Assembly (NCBI GenBank): GCA_011037195.1
Contig: JAAEAF010006175.1
Location: 1-64,000, forward strand
Origin: Triatoma infestans
Lineage: Eukaryota; Arthropoda; Insecta; Hemiptera; Reduviidae
Direction of reading: 5' to 3'
Length of the DNA: 64,000 nucleotides
Program-made: the position numbers and the translations under genes
Notes under the pieces: model-generated
Seen by the model: the letters and a program-made list of their open reading frames with translations, nothing else
Told to the model about the DNA's origin: nothing
The model's database searches: none
Shown here: positions 21,671 to 33,345 of the stretch, piece by piece
Layout of the letters: the number at the start of each line of letters is the position of its first letter
How positions within the stretch are numbered: position 1 is the stretch's first letter

Positions 21671-22109
21671 TTCTTAAAATGAAAATGAAACTTTCTTTTC
21701 TAGTTTCTTAATACGTTCGGATTCTTTCTTTTGAAATAAAAACATTGCAAAGTAAAAATAAAACATGGTGACTAGATTTAAAGTGATCACAATACTTTTC
21801 TTATTTCAATAGATATTAGTAGAGGACCTCTTCTCTTATTTCCGGAAGGGTACACAGAGATTAATCACTTTACTCCTAGAAAATAGGTCTGTATAAAAAG
21901 AAGTAAAAGGTCAAAGGTGGTTCCACTCAGCGCGCGGTCTCTCATAATTGTAGTTTAAATATAGTTAAACAAGTGGCTTCTATCTAACTTTCAGCTATTT
22001 ATATTTGATCTCAGGCCATTTATTAAAATTATTTCATTTATCTTTTATTGACTAATTAATTAAAAAAGTGTCTTTGTTGATGAAAAACATAAGTGCCTTT
22101 TCTTTTATA
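21671..22109. other. AT-rich DNA without recognised features
   Basis: Nothing recognised. Confidence 0.4.
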
Positions 22110-22620
22110 CAATAATCTTGCGTGCAACACTCTCACAACTTCCGCTTTTGCGATTTGCACAGTTCTAACTGATAAATATCTTCCAAACTTGGAATTTTTA
22201 ATAAACCTTTAATTATTAGTGTTTACTATAATGTAACTGGAGGAACCGTACATGTTACTGGTTACTGAGACAAATGCAGGATAGATAAGAGGACCTTGAA
22301 TCTGATTAGTGGGTTGGCCCACTAAGCGCGGCATCTATGAAGCTCCAACATTATTGAATTGGCAGTTTGGAAGTTAGCCAATCATGGGAGATCCATCAAA
22401 TCCCTCGAAAATTAATTTACCCGGAGAAAGTGTTTCAATCAAAAGTATAAACATCTTGTAATACATATGCATAAAATTTATGTTACATATGCAGTAAACT
22501 AGGTTCAATGGAAATCGTGGAGGCGATTATCGAGAAAATCACGAAAAACGGGGGGGGGATTCAGTAAATTCATACTATCGGGTAATTTTGTCTGAAAACA
22601 TTGTGTTGGATTTCGTGGTA
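22110..22620 (-). mobile_element. Family A repeat, diverged minus copy
   Basis: GCAACACTCTCACAACTTCC at about 22125 resembles the reversed 3' hairpin. CTTGGAATTTTTA, GTTCAATGGAAATCG, TATCGAGAAAATCACG and TTCAGTAAATTCATAC follow in the family order for this orientation. Confidence 0.55.
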
Positions 22621-23218
22621 ATATCTAAAAGGAATTTGATATTTAAGCTGCCTAAGATTTTTTTTTTACCCATGTCTTTAAAAAAATAAAAACTCTTATT
22701 GTCATAATTTCCAACTGACATTTTTTGTCCATCAAACATTTTTTGGACTTAGACTGGCAAACGAAATAAGTAAACGAGAGTTTTAAATATATGTATATAA
22801 AACAGATGAGGTCACCAGACGGTCCGACACTGAGATTTTTGCCTTTCTCTTAAAAACACAGAGCAACTTTAGATCTAACGTTTTTAACAGTTTTCTTGAA
22901 AACCTTCCCTTATCCCCGTTACAAGATCTAATACTTTTAAGTTTAGTAAATTGTGTTCTAAAAAAGGAGAATTTGAAAAAAAATTCTCAATTCTAAGTTG
23001 ATAATGGCAGTGAAATATGATTTACAGTAGATTTTGTTTTATCTCTGGGAAATTATTATTAATATTATGCCCTGTGATAAGGACATTTCACTAAATTAAT
23101 TGTTAAAGATAATTAATATTTCTGCTTACTCTATAACCTGAACATTAATGGCCAAACAAATAAATTGTTGAATATGTGGTTGGGTCGACAACGCTGTATA
23201 AATAACATGTGGTATTTA
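22621..23218. other. AT-rich DNA without recognised features
   Basis: Nothing recognised. Confidence 0.4.
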
Positions 23219-23455
23219 GTCTTAGCATAATTCTTCTTGAGATTTTTGCCTGTTTCGGTTTCTCATCCATCGTCAGAAAGTAGTTCACCAAGTTGCATGA
23301 TTATTACATAATCTCCCTTATAAATCAGCCACTATGGTGTGTCTCAAAAACTTTAAGTTGAGTCAACTTACAAACTGAAAATGAATAAGCACTTTGAAGA
23401 AGGATGACAATCCGAAACTGGTCAGAAATAATATAAAGAAGTATGCTACTTCAGA
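23219..23455. mobile_element. Inverted pair of hammerhead-like motifs (H3)
   Basis: Two inverted arms, about 23219-23284 and 23391-23453, share TAAGAAGAATTATGCTA-type ends and a core. The right arm reads UUGAAGA, A, helix II GGAU-GACA-AUCC, GAAA, CUGGUC. The left arm on the minus strand reads CUGACGA, U, GGAUGAGAAACC, GAAA, CAGGC. The order is that of a hammerhead with a short stem III, but each arm has core or stem changes and stem I is not convincing. No flanking repeat was found. It has the same architecture as H1 with a different sequence. Confidence 0.5.
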
Positions 23456-24718
23456 TGAAATCTCTGAAATCAAATTATCATTTGAGTTCTCCAAATCACA
23501 TAAATATATTCCTAAATATAATACTATTATACTGGGATCTATTGTAAATTAGATTTTAGGCAGGAAATTTCTGTGTTAAATAGGATGATCTGTAAAATCC
23601 CCCTCATCCCAGCTATCTTAGTACAAACGAATATAGAGCGCGTTTGTTAGTTAGATAGGCCCATGAATTTATTAAACATTTACTTGGAAATAATACACAG
23701 AAATTGACCCTTTCGGTATGATTGACTTGGAATGATGCGTTCTGTGCTGTGAAGTGGTAACAATAGACTCCCGCTTATCAAATGATGATAAGTGGATGGA
23801 TATCTTGTTAGGGTCTAGTTCTTAAGGTCAGTCACTCAACTGAGACCGCAACCTCGGATTATGGAGGAAACAACATGGCTAGCTACTAACTTGCTCCTAT
23901 TTTAATTATTTCATAAGAACCAAAATAAAGATAAATTATTATTCTTAAAGTCACAAAATTGCGTATAGGACACCAGACCTATGAAAATGGTCAGCTCTAG
24001 TTATTAAATTCAATGTATTTAAATGAATCTGGGCACAAGGTATATGATTGGAAGTACTCACTGATATGTAGTGGAGGCCCATTCAGTACAATTCCATTCA
24101 TAATGAGTTCCAATATAAAACATATGTTTCTATTTTTAATTATATCTCTTATTACAAATAGATGACTAAAGTTTTTACCAACAGATCTTTTACATGAAAA
24201 CCTTGAATTTCTTACCTTCCTTTTGTCTCATTGTTTTCTTAACATGTTACTTATTCAGGCAATTTTACGTGCAATTAACTTCCGGTTTCCAGCTATTCAT
24301 GTATCTGTAAATATTGTCCGAGAGGGCTCCTAGAAGCATTTGGTTTTCTGCTTTCCTTACAGTTGAAAATCTTTGAATGTTTAAAACAACGAGGCTCGCT
24401 TGGTCCTCTTAATTAAAACCAGGTATTCAAGCCCTCCAAGCCCACACAAAACTAATGTAGAATAATGGATCGCCGTTCATTCGCAGAACACGGCAACACT
24501 TCTATTAATGCTGTTACAAATATGGATAGAAAACAAATTGTGGACCATACGAGTTATAAAGGGTTTTCACATGATACTCTAACTTTCAATCACATCACAA
24601 ATTTGACAATTCAAAGGCATCTTCCCGCCGCATGAACCTTTCAATTGGGTTATATATGCGTCTGTTTACTTTTTAAATTTGGTTTTACGAATTATTCTTA
24701 TTCGTGATTTATTTATTT
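23456..24718. other. AT-rich DNA without recognised features
   Basis: Nothing recognised on either strand. Confidence 0.4.
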
Positions 24719-24802
24719 CAATATATTATTTGTTGTGGTGGTTGGTTCCGCAGAGCTGGAAAGCATCAGAGACATTTTCCGTGGAAGCCTGCTTCATTTT
24801 GT

Positions 24803-24844
24803 GGTCATCGACCGGTTTCGGGCGTTCGCCCATCTTCAGGATGC
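24803..24844 (-). ncRNA. Hammerhead ribozyme-like motif, intact core (left arm)
   Basis: Minus strand: stem I GCAUC with GAUG, core CUGAAGA, one extra U, helix II GGGCG-AA-CGCCC, GAAA, and stem III from the palindrome ACCGGU followed by C as the cleavage nucleotide. All positions usually required are present. Stem III has no loop, so it should work best as a dimer or with help from the partner arm. Confidence 0.72.
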
Positions 24845-24954
24845 GCTTTTCAGACAGTGTGCCAACACAGACTCGTACAGAGACTTAGTTTCACACTAAC
24901 TGAGGTGTATGTTTAAAATACTCTGAAATACCAGTGTAAAATACGCTGAAAAGC

Positions 24955-24996
24955 GCATCCTGAAGATGGGCGAACGCCCGAAACCGGTCGATGACC
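24955..24996 (+). ncRNA. Hammerhead ribozyme-like motif, intact core (right arm)
   Basis: Plus strand: GCAUC, CUGAAGA, extra U, GGGCGAACGCCC, GAAA, CCGGUC, GAUGACC. It is identical to the left-arm motif on the other strand. Predicted cleavage lies after GGUC near 24989. Further stem I pairing may come from short U/A-rich segments outside CAUC/GAUG. Confidence 0.72.
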
Positions 24997-25040
24997 ACAA
25001 AATGAAGCAGGCTACCACGGAAAATGTCTCAATATATTAT

Positions 25041-26745
25041 GTTTGCTAATTAACTAGTTTAAACTGGTTAATAATATGTCATTTAGCTATGCCCTAAAGT
25101 TACTTTCCCAAAATATTGATCCTTACTAAGTGATGTAATTGTAGACAGTTTAAACTTTTTTGCCTTTGAACTAGCCGCCTTTCTGACACAGTATCAACTT
25201 CCCTTTAGCCGTCTATGACCTTTATAAGTACACAAGTTAAATTCTTTTCCTTTCATAACTATAACAAACCGTACCCGTTTTATTTGAATCTCGTGTTAGT
25301 TTTTTATTGTACAGCTAATTGTATTAATATTATTATTAATTTTATTCTGGCAAATTGTATATTCAGTTCTATTCGAGGACGGACGAAATGTTTAAAGCAA
25401 TTGCTAACTCTGATTAATATTTCTTCCGGTCGATTCCCTCGCAGTTATTTTATCCATTATTTCAAATGTTAAAAATGAAATAAAACTGTACGCTCTGGAG
25501 TTCGGTTTATTCCGGACGCAATCGGGTTTTTTGCTCCTTTCTGCAAATAAGCATAAAATTACAAAAGGACTTATAGATAGGAACTCTTGATCTCTCTTTT
25601 AGACAGATAGTGAAATATGATTGTGGAAATGTCAAGAATTTCGGGTTCAGCGTGTTATAATATAATATACTACGTACATAAAATGCTGGAATGTGCTTAA
25701 CATTTTCCGTGGCAACATGATTGCAGGTGGCCGATTGCATGTTGGTTCTCACTTTAATTTCACACGCAACAACATGTGGAAACTTGGAGTTTTCTTTTTT
25801 AATTTTATTTATGAAATTTTTAAAGCATTTCCTCTTTTTAAAGCAGCCAAATTGAGCTATCTATAACTTAGCTTTTAATGCTAAGATCTTTACAATGTAA
25901 TTCCCAAATCAAAATTACTGTTTCACAGAGCGGGCATAGCGAACAATGCCAAAGACTGGCAGAGATGACAAGTAGTTGTACGCCAAAACGGAGTCTATCC
26001 AGGATTTACAAGAAGAATAAAATGTTTCCTATTGGTGGTTCCCATTTAGTCGGCAAATTCATTCCGGTGGCGGGGGGTGGGGTGAGTTGGTTGGGGGTGG
26101 CAGATTTTTCTTTTTCTCTTAGATTGCAGCAAAATTTCTCCATCAAAGATGTTTATTTTTACCTTCATGTGTGGTACAGTTTAAAATTGCAACTTAAATT
26201 TCCAGTCGCCTCTTGCTTGCCAGTACTTCAAGTTTACTACCGAATAAAGAGCTTTAATTAAGTTTACTTAAAGCATTATATCAACAATTATTGTGCAAAC
26301 TATTTTTGAAAGGCTTGTAGGTGAAGATAATCTGTGCAAGAAAGGAGAGTTCCAGTTGGGGTGTACCGACTGGTGCAGCTGGGATTGTCCTTGAGTTCCA
26401 CCTCCAAGCTTATTGATTGCATTTATTTTATTTATTTTTATAAATCTTTGAGAACCTTAGTTTGTAATAGAACCAATGCTTTTTGTATAAACCCTTTTCC
26501 CTGGTTCTGTCAGTACCAAATATCTATAAGAATGTCCATTTTATTATTACTATTATTATGATTTTGTTTTCTTGTTTTTTTTTTAATAAAACTTCTTTGT
26601 TCCATTATTTTATTACAATCACAGTCATGAATCAATAGAATTTAGATTAATCAGAATAAACAAAATTTAGTAAATAATATTTGAATACATTTATATGTCT
26701 GTTCTTTATCTGATTACATCATCACTCTGTGACTCGTTCCGTCTG

Positions 26746-26746
<1 letters not shown>
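25041..26746. other. AT-rich DNA; open frames without similarity
   Basis: A 127-codon frame at 25878-26261 is the longest here, but it has no recognisable domain and mixed low-complexity composition; I do not call it a gene. A small G-rich patch (GGGGGTGG) lies near 26073-26097. Confidence 0.4.

Positions 26747-26774
<28 letters not shown>
26747..26774. repeat. (CA)n microsatellite
   Basis: An uninterrupted dinucleotide tract of about 28 bases. Confidence 0.95.
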
Positions 26775-26779
<5 letters not shown>

Positions 26780-27689
26780 CATGCCTCTATTTTCAAACAC
26801 AAGACAAATAATTTTTTTTCTTTTATCTTTTTTTATTTTTGAATACTTTTGGTTTAACAAGAATAAAAAAAAGAAGACAAATCCCGACGTGAAAAATAAT
26901 CCCGGTTCTTTCTAACCTTTTTAAATTTCAGGATTGTTTGGGTCTAAAAAAAAAAAAAAGTTTTGTCAACTGAATTACATATGGAAGAAGTCATCCATAG
27001 TTTGTAAAGAGAAATTAAGAGAAAGTGCAACTGTCTTCAAGTTGTATTAGTGCGATGGCTCCACATCTCCCGGAGGTATATAAACTATTTTTCATTTGTT
27101 GGTGTTCTGTGTTGCAATCATTATTATAAAGTAAGAAAAAAAAAAAAATATAGTAAGAAAGAAAACGATGCCGCCTGTTGCAGTTAAGTTTGTATAAAAT
27201 ATCCTGTGTGTAGCTGTTTAATCTGTCCGACTTTTAGAAGTAGTAAATTCTAAACAAATTCTTCACTGTTACTATTCTAGATTAACGCACTTTTAGAATT
27301 TATTAAACAACAAAAAAATAAACAATTCTAGCGAGTTGTAAACAAGTTGGTCCAACTTCCGGAAGTTATATCCAGTTTTATACCAACAGGTGATTAACGT
27401 CTTTTTACATTTCCGCATAAACAAGAATTGTAAACAATGCTTTAAAGAAAATAAACGATTTCTTGTTTAACCTATTTTAACGTACCAAAATTTTGTCCTA
27501 ATAAAATGAAATATCCAAAAGAAATCGTAACTGAATCTAAAAATTCATTGCAGAGGTTTGTCTTTCTCTTAATGCTATGCATCTGTATGTGACAGGGAGA
27601 GGAGTGTGTTTTTTTCTAACTGAGGGAGAAACTATTGCATCCGCCAAAAATCCCTGAAACGGAAATGCCTGTTTATTGCTTCTTTTTTT
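26775..27689. other. AT-rich DNA with homopolymer runs
   Basis: A- and T-runs occur near 26948, 27137 and 27680. No gene is recognised. Confidence 0.4.
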
Positions 27690-28130
27690 TTTCAGTATTT
27701 CGCGATTGTACCGAAAACGGCTCATTTGATCTTCTCTAAACTTGGACTGCCAAAGTCTCTATTCACTTTTATATGAAACAATTTTTCAGCAAAATTGCCT
27801 ATTAGAGAAATGCAATGTTAAACTTTTTTTTTTAAGTGCCACGGTTGAAGCACCTATATTAAGTTAAAGTAAAGGCATTGTTGCCTGAATTCAAAGATTT
27901 AGAAGAAAATCGGTTAACTAGAGAGCGACTTAACAGAATTCAAAAGTGCAATTTTATGAAGTTTACGGAATTATCTCAAAAAACGGCTCCACCGATTTTA
28001 ATTATATCTGAAATGCTAAATGCATATTTATAAATTCTCTCATATTTATATGGAACATTTTACAGAAAAATCTATTTCTAGGGAAGTTTCCCTCTAAATA
28101 GTATCAAACAGCAGTTCTGGCTGCCACGTG
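27690..28130 (+). mobile_element. Family A repeat, internal plus fragment
   Basis: It has two rounds of the family's internal blocks: GAAAACGGCTCATTTG with TTCACTTTTATATGAAAC, then GAAAATCGGTTAACTAGAG, AAACGGCTCCACCGATTTTA and a CAGAAAAATCTATTTCTAG block. Both ends are missing. Confidence 0.55.
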
Positions 28131-28686
28131 GTTAACACTGAAGTGACGCTCAATAACTGGTATCTCCTAAAAACCAACTTGCCCCCGACATAGGCCATTT
28201 AGAAATATTTGTAGGATTTTTATCTCCCAACTTTAAAGTTTCAACTTTGCATTTTTTAAAGGCGTGATGTGTTTGAAATCAAAACAAGTCACTTTCATGT
28301 TATTCTCAGCACTGGAATGTTCTCCTTTCACTTTCAGTACCCTGATGAAATGCTGTAGTAAATTTCAACTAACAGTAGTGTATTGATCGTTTATTATTAA
28401 CTATTGTATATGTGACTGCATGCGCTACTATTAATGTTGTGTTGACCATATCAAATGGGATTTTGAGAGTGTAACCCCAGCTTAAAATTGAACAGACACT
28501 AATAACCTCCTAAAACACATATACACAGAGATAAATACAAACAGATACAACCAAACAGCCGCAATCGGTATTACACTTAGCTTTTAAGCTACTTCCTGTA
28601 CTATATCTATAGTACTCCTAGTATATCTATAATACTCCTAGCTCAAGTAATAACTTCCCAACAGCTGTTTGTCCTGATTTGCGGTT
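28131..28686. other. Unassigned; short imperfect duplication
   Basis: TATATCTATAGTACTCCTAG at about 28600 recurs as TATATCTATAATACTCCTAG. I see nothing else. Confidence 0.5.
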
Positions 28687-28952
28687 AACCTTTGGCGCAA
28701 CAACCCGGGAATGGCCAAGGCTCGCCAAATTGCAATTTTTGGGGTTGCGGTGTGTATGGGGTACGCCACGGTCCCCACTGCCGTTTAGTTCTGGCCTCCG
28801 CTACCAAGTAGGTACTAACAGTAGCTCCCCCACTTTCATCGGTCAACACCGTCTTTGCCTTCTCAGACCCTGAATTCTTCCTTGGAACCCGGAAATAAAA
28901 CCTTGAATTCTTGCACCGAAGGCGAGTGCGCTGACCACTAGCACGGGAGGGG
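28687..28952 (-). mobile_element. tRNA-derived SINE (family SB)
   Basis: On the minus strand the head reads CCCGTGCTAGTGGTCAGCGC then ACTCGCCTTCGG, a tRNA-like 5' half. The body carries GGTAGCGGAGGCCAGAACTA, shared with 44009-44262 (GGTAGCGAAGGCCAGAACTA), and GACGGTGTTGACC. The far end GTTGTTGCGCCAAAGGTT matches GGCTATTGCGCCATAGGTTG of the other copy. It is non-coding. Confidence 0.75.
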
Positions 28953-29005
28953 AACGCTTGTGCAGTTGAAGTACTGGTTTCAGCCATAATGAAACTGGTC
29001 TGTCT

Positions 29006-29820
29006 GGAGCAGGAGCTTGGCGACAGAGGCTGAACAAAGAAGGATCTGTGGCTTTAGGGGGTATGGACACTGTTTTCCAGGTTGAGATGATTGCAACAGG
29101 CTGTCGTATGGTGGAAGAATGGCAGGAGAAGGGAGAAGAAGTGAGGATATTTTCTGATAGTCACGCTGCACTAAAAGCTTTGAAGGAGAAGATTTGATGG
29201 CCACGCTCATCGGAGCAGAGTTCTTCTGAGGGGGCCTCCCACTTCTGAATACCGGACATTGGGATAAAGAGGCGGATGAGGTGGCTCTAAAGAGGGATCC
29301 TCACGGCCGTTTTGTGTTCCAAGCCAGCAATAGCTGTCACCAAGCAATTTGCAACAGGGAAGTCAAACATTAGAAGAATAGGGAATTGGAGAGGCACGGA
29401 GGATGTCTCCAGACTAAGAGATTTATAAAAGGTATAAGACAGGGGGACATAGCATTTTCCTTCCCCTGAGTAGGGTACAACTGGCAGTCTCAGTGGTTGT
29501 ATTGAGTGGGTACTAGCTGGTCATTTACACAAAATAGGTAGGACATCCAGTCTTTTGTGTCACAATTGCGACGAGGGAGTCAGGGGAACGGTGTACCACT
29601 ACCTAAGGTCGGTGTCCCCGTTTCAGTAATAAGTAGTTCCGTGTATTTGGGAGGGCAACGTTCTCAAGGGAATGCTTGGAGGGAGTTGGAGTTCAGTCCA
29701 ACTACAATATCCTGTCTTAGATCGGTAGAGTCTTCTTAGGAGTGGAATTTTTTGTGAGGGGAGGATAAAAGCCACATTGGCTTTGATCGCACTCCTTCGG
29801 GCAACCATTGTTAATAATAA
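29006..29820 (+). pseudogene. RNase H-bearing LINE, C-terminal fragment
   Basis: In one frame 29006-29200 reads GAGAWRQRLNKEGS, VFQVEMIATG and IFSDSHAALKALKE, the first three blocks of an RNase H fold (catalytic E in QVE, D in SDSxAALKAL). After a stop and frameshift, GHWDKEADEVALKR (about 29259-29300) supplies the H and last D block. LAGHLHKIGRTSSLLCHNCDEG (about 29510-29580, start of a CCHC-like knuckle) follows. Such domains end LINEs of the R1/LOA/I group and remove RNA from the hybrid. It ends near TTAATAATAATAATAATTAA at 29811-29830, a typical tail. Confidence 0.78.
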
Positions 29821-29830
29821 TAATAATTAA

Positions 29831-30300
29831 TAACAATGTGCAACTTACAGATTCCTCAGAACACTTCTAGAATCATTTTTTCTGAAAAATGCGTATTAAA
29901 TAAAAGTGAGATTGATACTGTACAATCAGCATTCCAAGTTTAGTGAAAATCGTTGAAGATTTTCTGGAGAACAGACATGAAATTCACAAAAACATTTCTG
30001 AAAATTAATACATATAGAAAACAGTTTTTCTTCAAACTTGGAAGCCTTACATTTAATGTTCCTTAAAATTATATAATGAAAGAACCGTACACATACTAAA
30101 GTAGTACTTTTTAGTAGAGCTAAACATTCAAACACCTCCAGGACACTAAAACAAAAACAAAAAAGTAACTTTATCCGTTGACGGAACTTTGTCCGATTTT
30201 TTTTCTCTAATTTTGAGATATTTTGTGCACATACTCAGTATACAACTATCATTCGCTAAAAATATTTTTTCTTTGTAATAAATCTCTCAAAAGATTTAGG
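29831..30300 (-). mobile_element. Family A repeat, minus fragment
   Basis: CTGAAAAATGCGTATTAAAT, AGCATTCCAAGTTTAGTG with AAAATCGTTGAAG, TTTTGAGATATTTTGTGCAC and ATCATTCGCTAAAAATA are minus-strand family A blocks in order. Confidence 0.6.
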
Positions 30301-30989
30301 TATTTCCATGAAAACTCTATTTCGAAAAGTTTGGGATTACTAACAGTTTCTCTGACAGCATTAACAGAGAAAGTGGACAAATAAAGGAAAGGAAATCAGC
30401 CAGAACAGTTTTCACAACTTATCTTCCTACAACTCATCACTATTCACAGAAATCTAAGTAGCAACAATAACAATAATTCATTAAGAATAGTCTTTGATTA
30501 AAGAATAGTCTTAATTGTGTTTTTATTTTGTATTTTTTGTAATTTCAATAAACCATGAAATTGTAATCTTAGCTCAATTATTTCTCAGATAATTTCCATT
30601 GTATTACAGAAATAATGAAAAATATTCTATCTCATATTTTTTATTCATTGCGTCATTTGTAATTATTATAAAATTTAAAGAATGCTCTTTAAGATTCCAA
30701 CAAAATGAACAATATTAATTACGTAATACAATTATTAATAATTATAACAAATCTTGGAGGTTTCAATTTAATTTTGATAATATTCATAAAAGGAGATTTA
30801 TTAAAGTGGTCGTACGCATAATTAATCAGACCAGTGGGTAGGTGTGCTGTGTGCAGGGAGCAGTCCAGGTGAGCGAGCTCTGCAATTATGTACAGCTGGC
30901 CGCCACCTTTGTCATCATTTATCTACTTTACCCCACCCCGTCCCCTGCACACTCATGTATGTTGGCAGGCTCAGGTTATTAGATTTACT
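30301..30989. other. AT-rich DNA; small GC-richer patch at 30830-30970
   Basis: The patch has no recognised coding similarity. Confidence 0.4.
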
Positions 30990-31140
30990 GCTACAAGAGT
31001 ATCACATATCCAAAATTGAGTTTTCACTGGAAATACATGTTTTGTTGATGTTCTCTGAATATGAAAAAGAAATGTATTATCAAGTGTTTTGAATACGAAT
31101 ATGTTTTTAAAAAGAAATATCTGTTTCATTTTTCAGTTTT
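30990..31140 (+). mobile_element. Family A fragment (5' part)
   Basis: AGAGTATCACATATCCAAAA, TTGAGTTTTCACTGGAAATA and CATGTTTTG match the 5' part of family A (TCGAGTTTTCACCGGAAATA). Confidence 0.6.
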
Positions 31141-33074
31141 CCACGTTCCAGTATTCAAATTCAAAATGAAATCATGAAATTTCCAATAAATTTCTATTTA
31201 ATCATATAGCTGTTGTCTTGGAAACTCAAGTATAATCTCCACCTTGTATGTTTGTTCATAATACAAAAGGCTGACAAAATGGAAATAAAAATACTCACCA
31301 TTACTAGTTTTAGAGTTATACTAATCATAAATATATAAATAGCTAGTGTAGGCTCGAAAAAACTCGAATTTAAAAAAAAATTGGCTGTATCCTTAATACT
31401 TCTCCCTGTAACATTAATAGCAACAAATCATGGGAAGTCGGCACTTCTTTTAACTATGAACAACTGTTCTGTGAGACTGTCGTACAGACATACGGTGAGT
31501 GGCTCGCAGATCTGACAGCTGACTACAGACAGGTCCACTTACTTGGCGCCGCTGGCAGTTTTATTGCCTGACGCTAAGCTTATTTTTATAGGACTTTTCA
31601 GTCCGAGCAGTCTCTCTCTCTCTATGACGGCTCTTAAACAGGATCACTATCTTTAGTATTTCCTAATTATTTTCTTTTCTGATGGTCATCAATGAATCAG
31701 CTGACCAGTTCCTCTTGTTATTAATTTCTTGTATTGCTCTAGTATTTCGAACGAAATACATCAACCAGAACTGCGACCTTAGTATATTTTTTTCAGTATT
31801 TCATTATTTTTACTTTCTCTAAAAGTCTACAAGGATTTCTTTAAACTTCAATTTTACAATTTGAGAGCTAAATAAATAAAATTGTGGGCCATTCTTTTCA
31901 CACTTGACGAATTTGGTTTTTGAGGGTTGCCCAGATCAGATATAATTCTCGAGGCCAAGGTTTCGGCTTATATCTAATCCACCCATATATTGTGGGAGTG
32001 CCACAATAATACAAAACAAAAAACAAGTTCAATCTTTTAGTTAAGATAGAACATCTAAAATGGTTTTGAATAATTAATTGGACAAAATACGGTTTTCAAT
32101 AAAAAACTGAACGAAATGGGGATATAGTTTTGGGTAGTATTATAGGTGAGTACTCATTAAGGCTCGCCCCTCCCCTGAATCTTCCTAGAAAAGAGAAATG
32201 ACCTTATAGATAAATCAATAATATACAGTTATGTAACTTACTTTGTCTTACTTAAAACAGATATATATAACAATAAGTGAGAGGGTATGCAAAGGATCAA
32301 TCAGATAGCTGGTCATAGTGAATCGATTGTCAAACAAAGAAAGATCATGCTTTGTTATCGATACTTCGTTATTGTTCCCACTTCAATGAACACTGATAGT
32401 GTATACATATTTTCTTTTTGGTCCATATCTTGTGTTGATTTTTTTTTCTGATTAATTATTGTCACGCTACTTTCTTCATTGCACGTCATATATATTTTAT
32501 ATCTGTTGGGAGATAAAGGACTTTAATTTCGTCATTGTTTTAGTTAGTTTACAAATAGTTTTATTTCTCTTCCTCGTAGGGTTATTATAAATATTTTCAA
32601 GAATTTATTTTTTTGTTCGCGTTTTCCTTTCAACTTAACTATTAATTATACGGGTACAAATCGACCACTTTTTGTTTTTTTTTAATTTTTCAGGAAAATA
32701 GATATGTGACGTGATTTGGGAAATTACATCTTATATATAGACATATATATGGCTCCAAGAAATTCCTGTAAACTTGGTACGGTAACTATCAACAAACCTA
32801 ACAGTTTTGTTTGGAATATTTCTCTGGAAATATTGATTTTAGGAAGATATCTGGATCACTTGAAGTCAGGCATATCTCTTAATTTACAGGTTTACTGAAA
32901 ACTGATGAAGTTCGTGTTGCCTACAATACAATCACATTCAGGTAGACTGGTCCTTGTGTCCTAAAATCTGACATGTATAAGTAGGTTTTCCCTCCACCAA
33001 GAATTATATGAAATCCCATTTACAAATAAACTTATCATTTATATCGTGATAACGATTAAAAAAAAAAAATAATT
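31141..33074. other. Unassigned AT-rich DNA
   Basis: Moderately GC-rich at 31440-31625, with (TC)n at 31613-31624. A TCAGTC initiator-like motif lies at 31598. No gene is recognised. Confidence 0.4.
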
Positions 33075-33345
33075 GCAGTAAGAAAAAGTTGTGAGAACGT
33101 TTCACACCAGATTTTCCGTTTAATACTGAAGGTGATGAACAGTGCGCCCTCTGTCATACTGCCCGGTATATAACACAAGATGTTTATCATCGCCCAGGTA
33201 CTCTACCCTTCCTACAGTATTTAGGACGAAATTCTCATTAAATGTTTGTTGATTCTTTAATTGTTGAATTCTACTCAGACAAAAACACCCGGTGTGCAGC
33301 ACTCACAGATTTTTCTCTTACTAGAATTGGCATAGTAAGAAAAAT
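33075..33345. mobile_element. Family A repeat, foldback of two 3' ends
   Basis: CAGTAAGAAAAAGTTGTGAG with AACGTTTCACACCAGATTTT at the left is mirrored by GGTGTGCAGCACTCACAGAT and TTTTCTCTTACTAG at the right. Two family 3' ends therefore face each other around about 180 unrelated bases. Confidence 0.6.

Larger units (their letters stand above)
24719..25040 (+). mobile_element. Hammerhead element H1, 300-bp foldback form with 11-bp duplication
   Basis: The best-preserved copy. CAATATATTAT at 24719-24729 and 25030-25040 flanks a 300-bp insert (24730-25029). Order: head TTTGTTGTGGTGG, GGTTCCGCAGAGCTGG, first arm from 24769 with a minus-strand hammerhead (24844-24803), a loop with TGTGCCAACACAGACTC, second arm with a plus-strand hammerhead (24955-24996), and 3' end CGGAAAATGTCT. 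The arms are nearly perfect inverted repeats (GAGACATTTTCC at 24769 pairs with 25019-25030). There is no open frame of note and no poly(A). Confidence 0.88.

Noticed and set aside
25878..26261. Open frame of 127 codons
   Set aside because: No recognisable domain, mixed composition and no neighbouring splice or promoter context; similar lengths arise by chance in 64 kb.
26747..26774. (CA)n as part of a family A copy
   Set aside because: Unlike the tracts at 39681 and 51641, the flanks do not contain family A blocks, so it is listed as a plain microsatellite.
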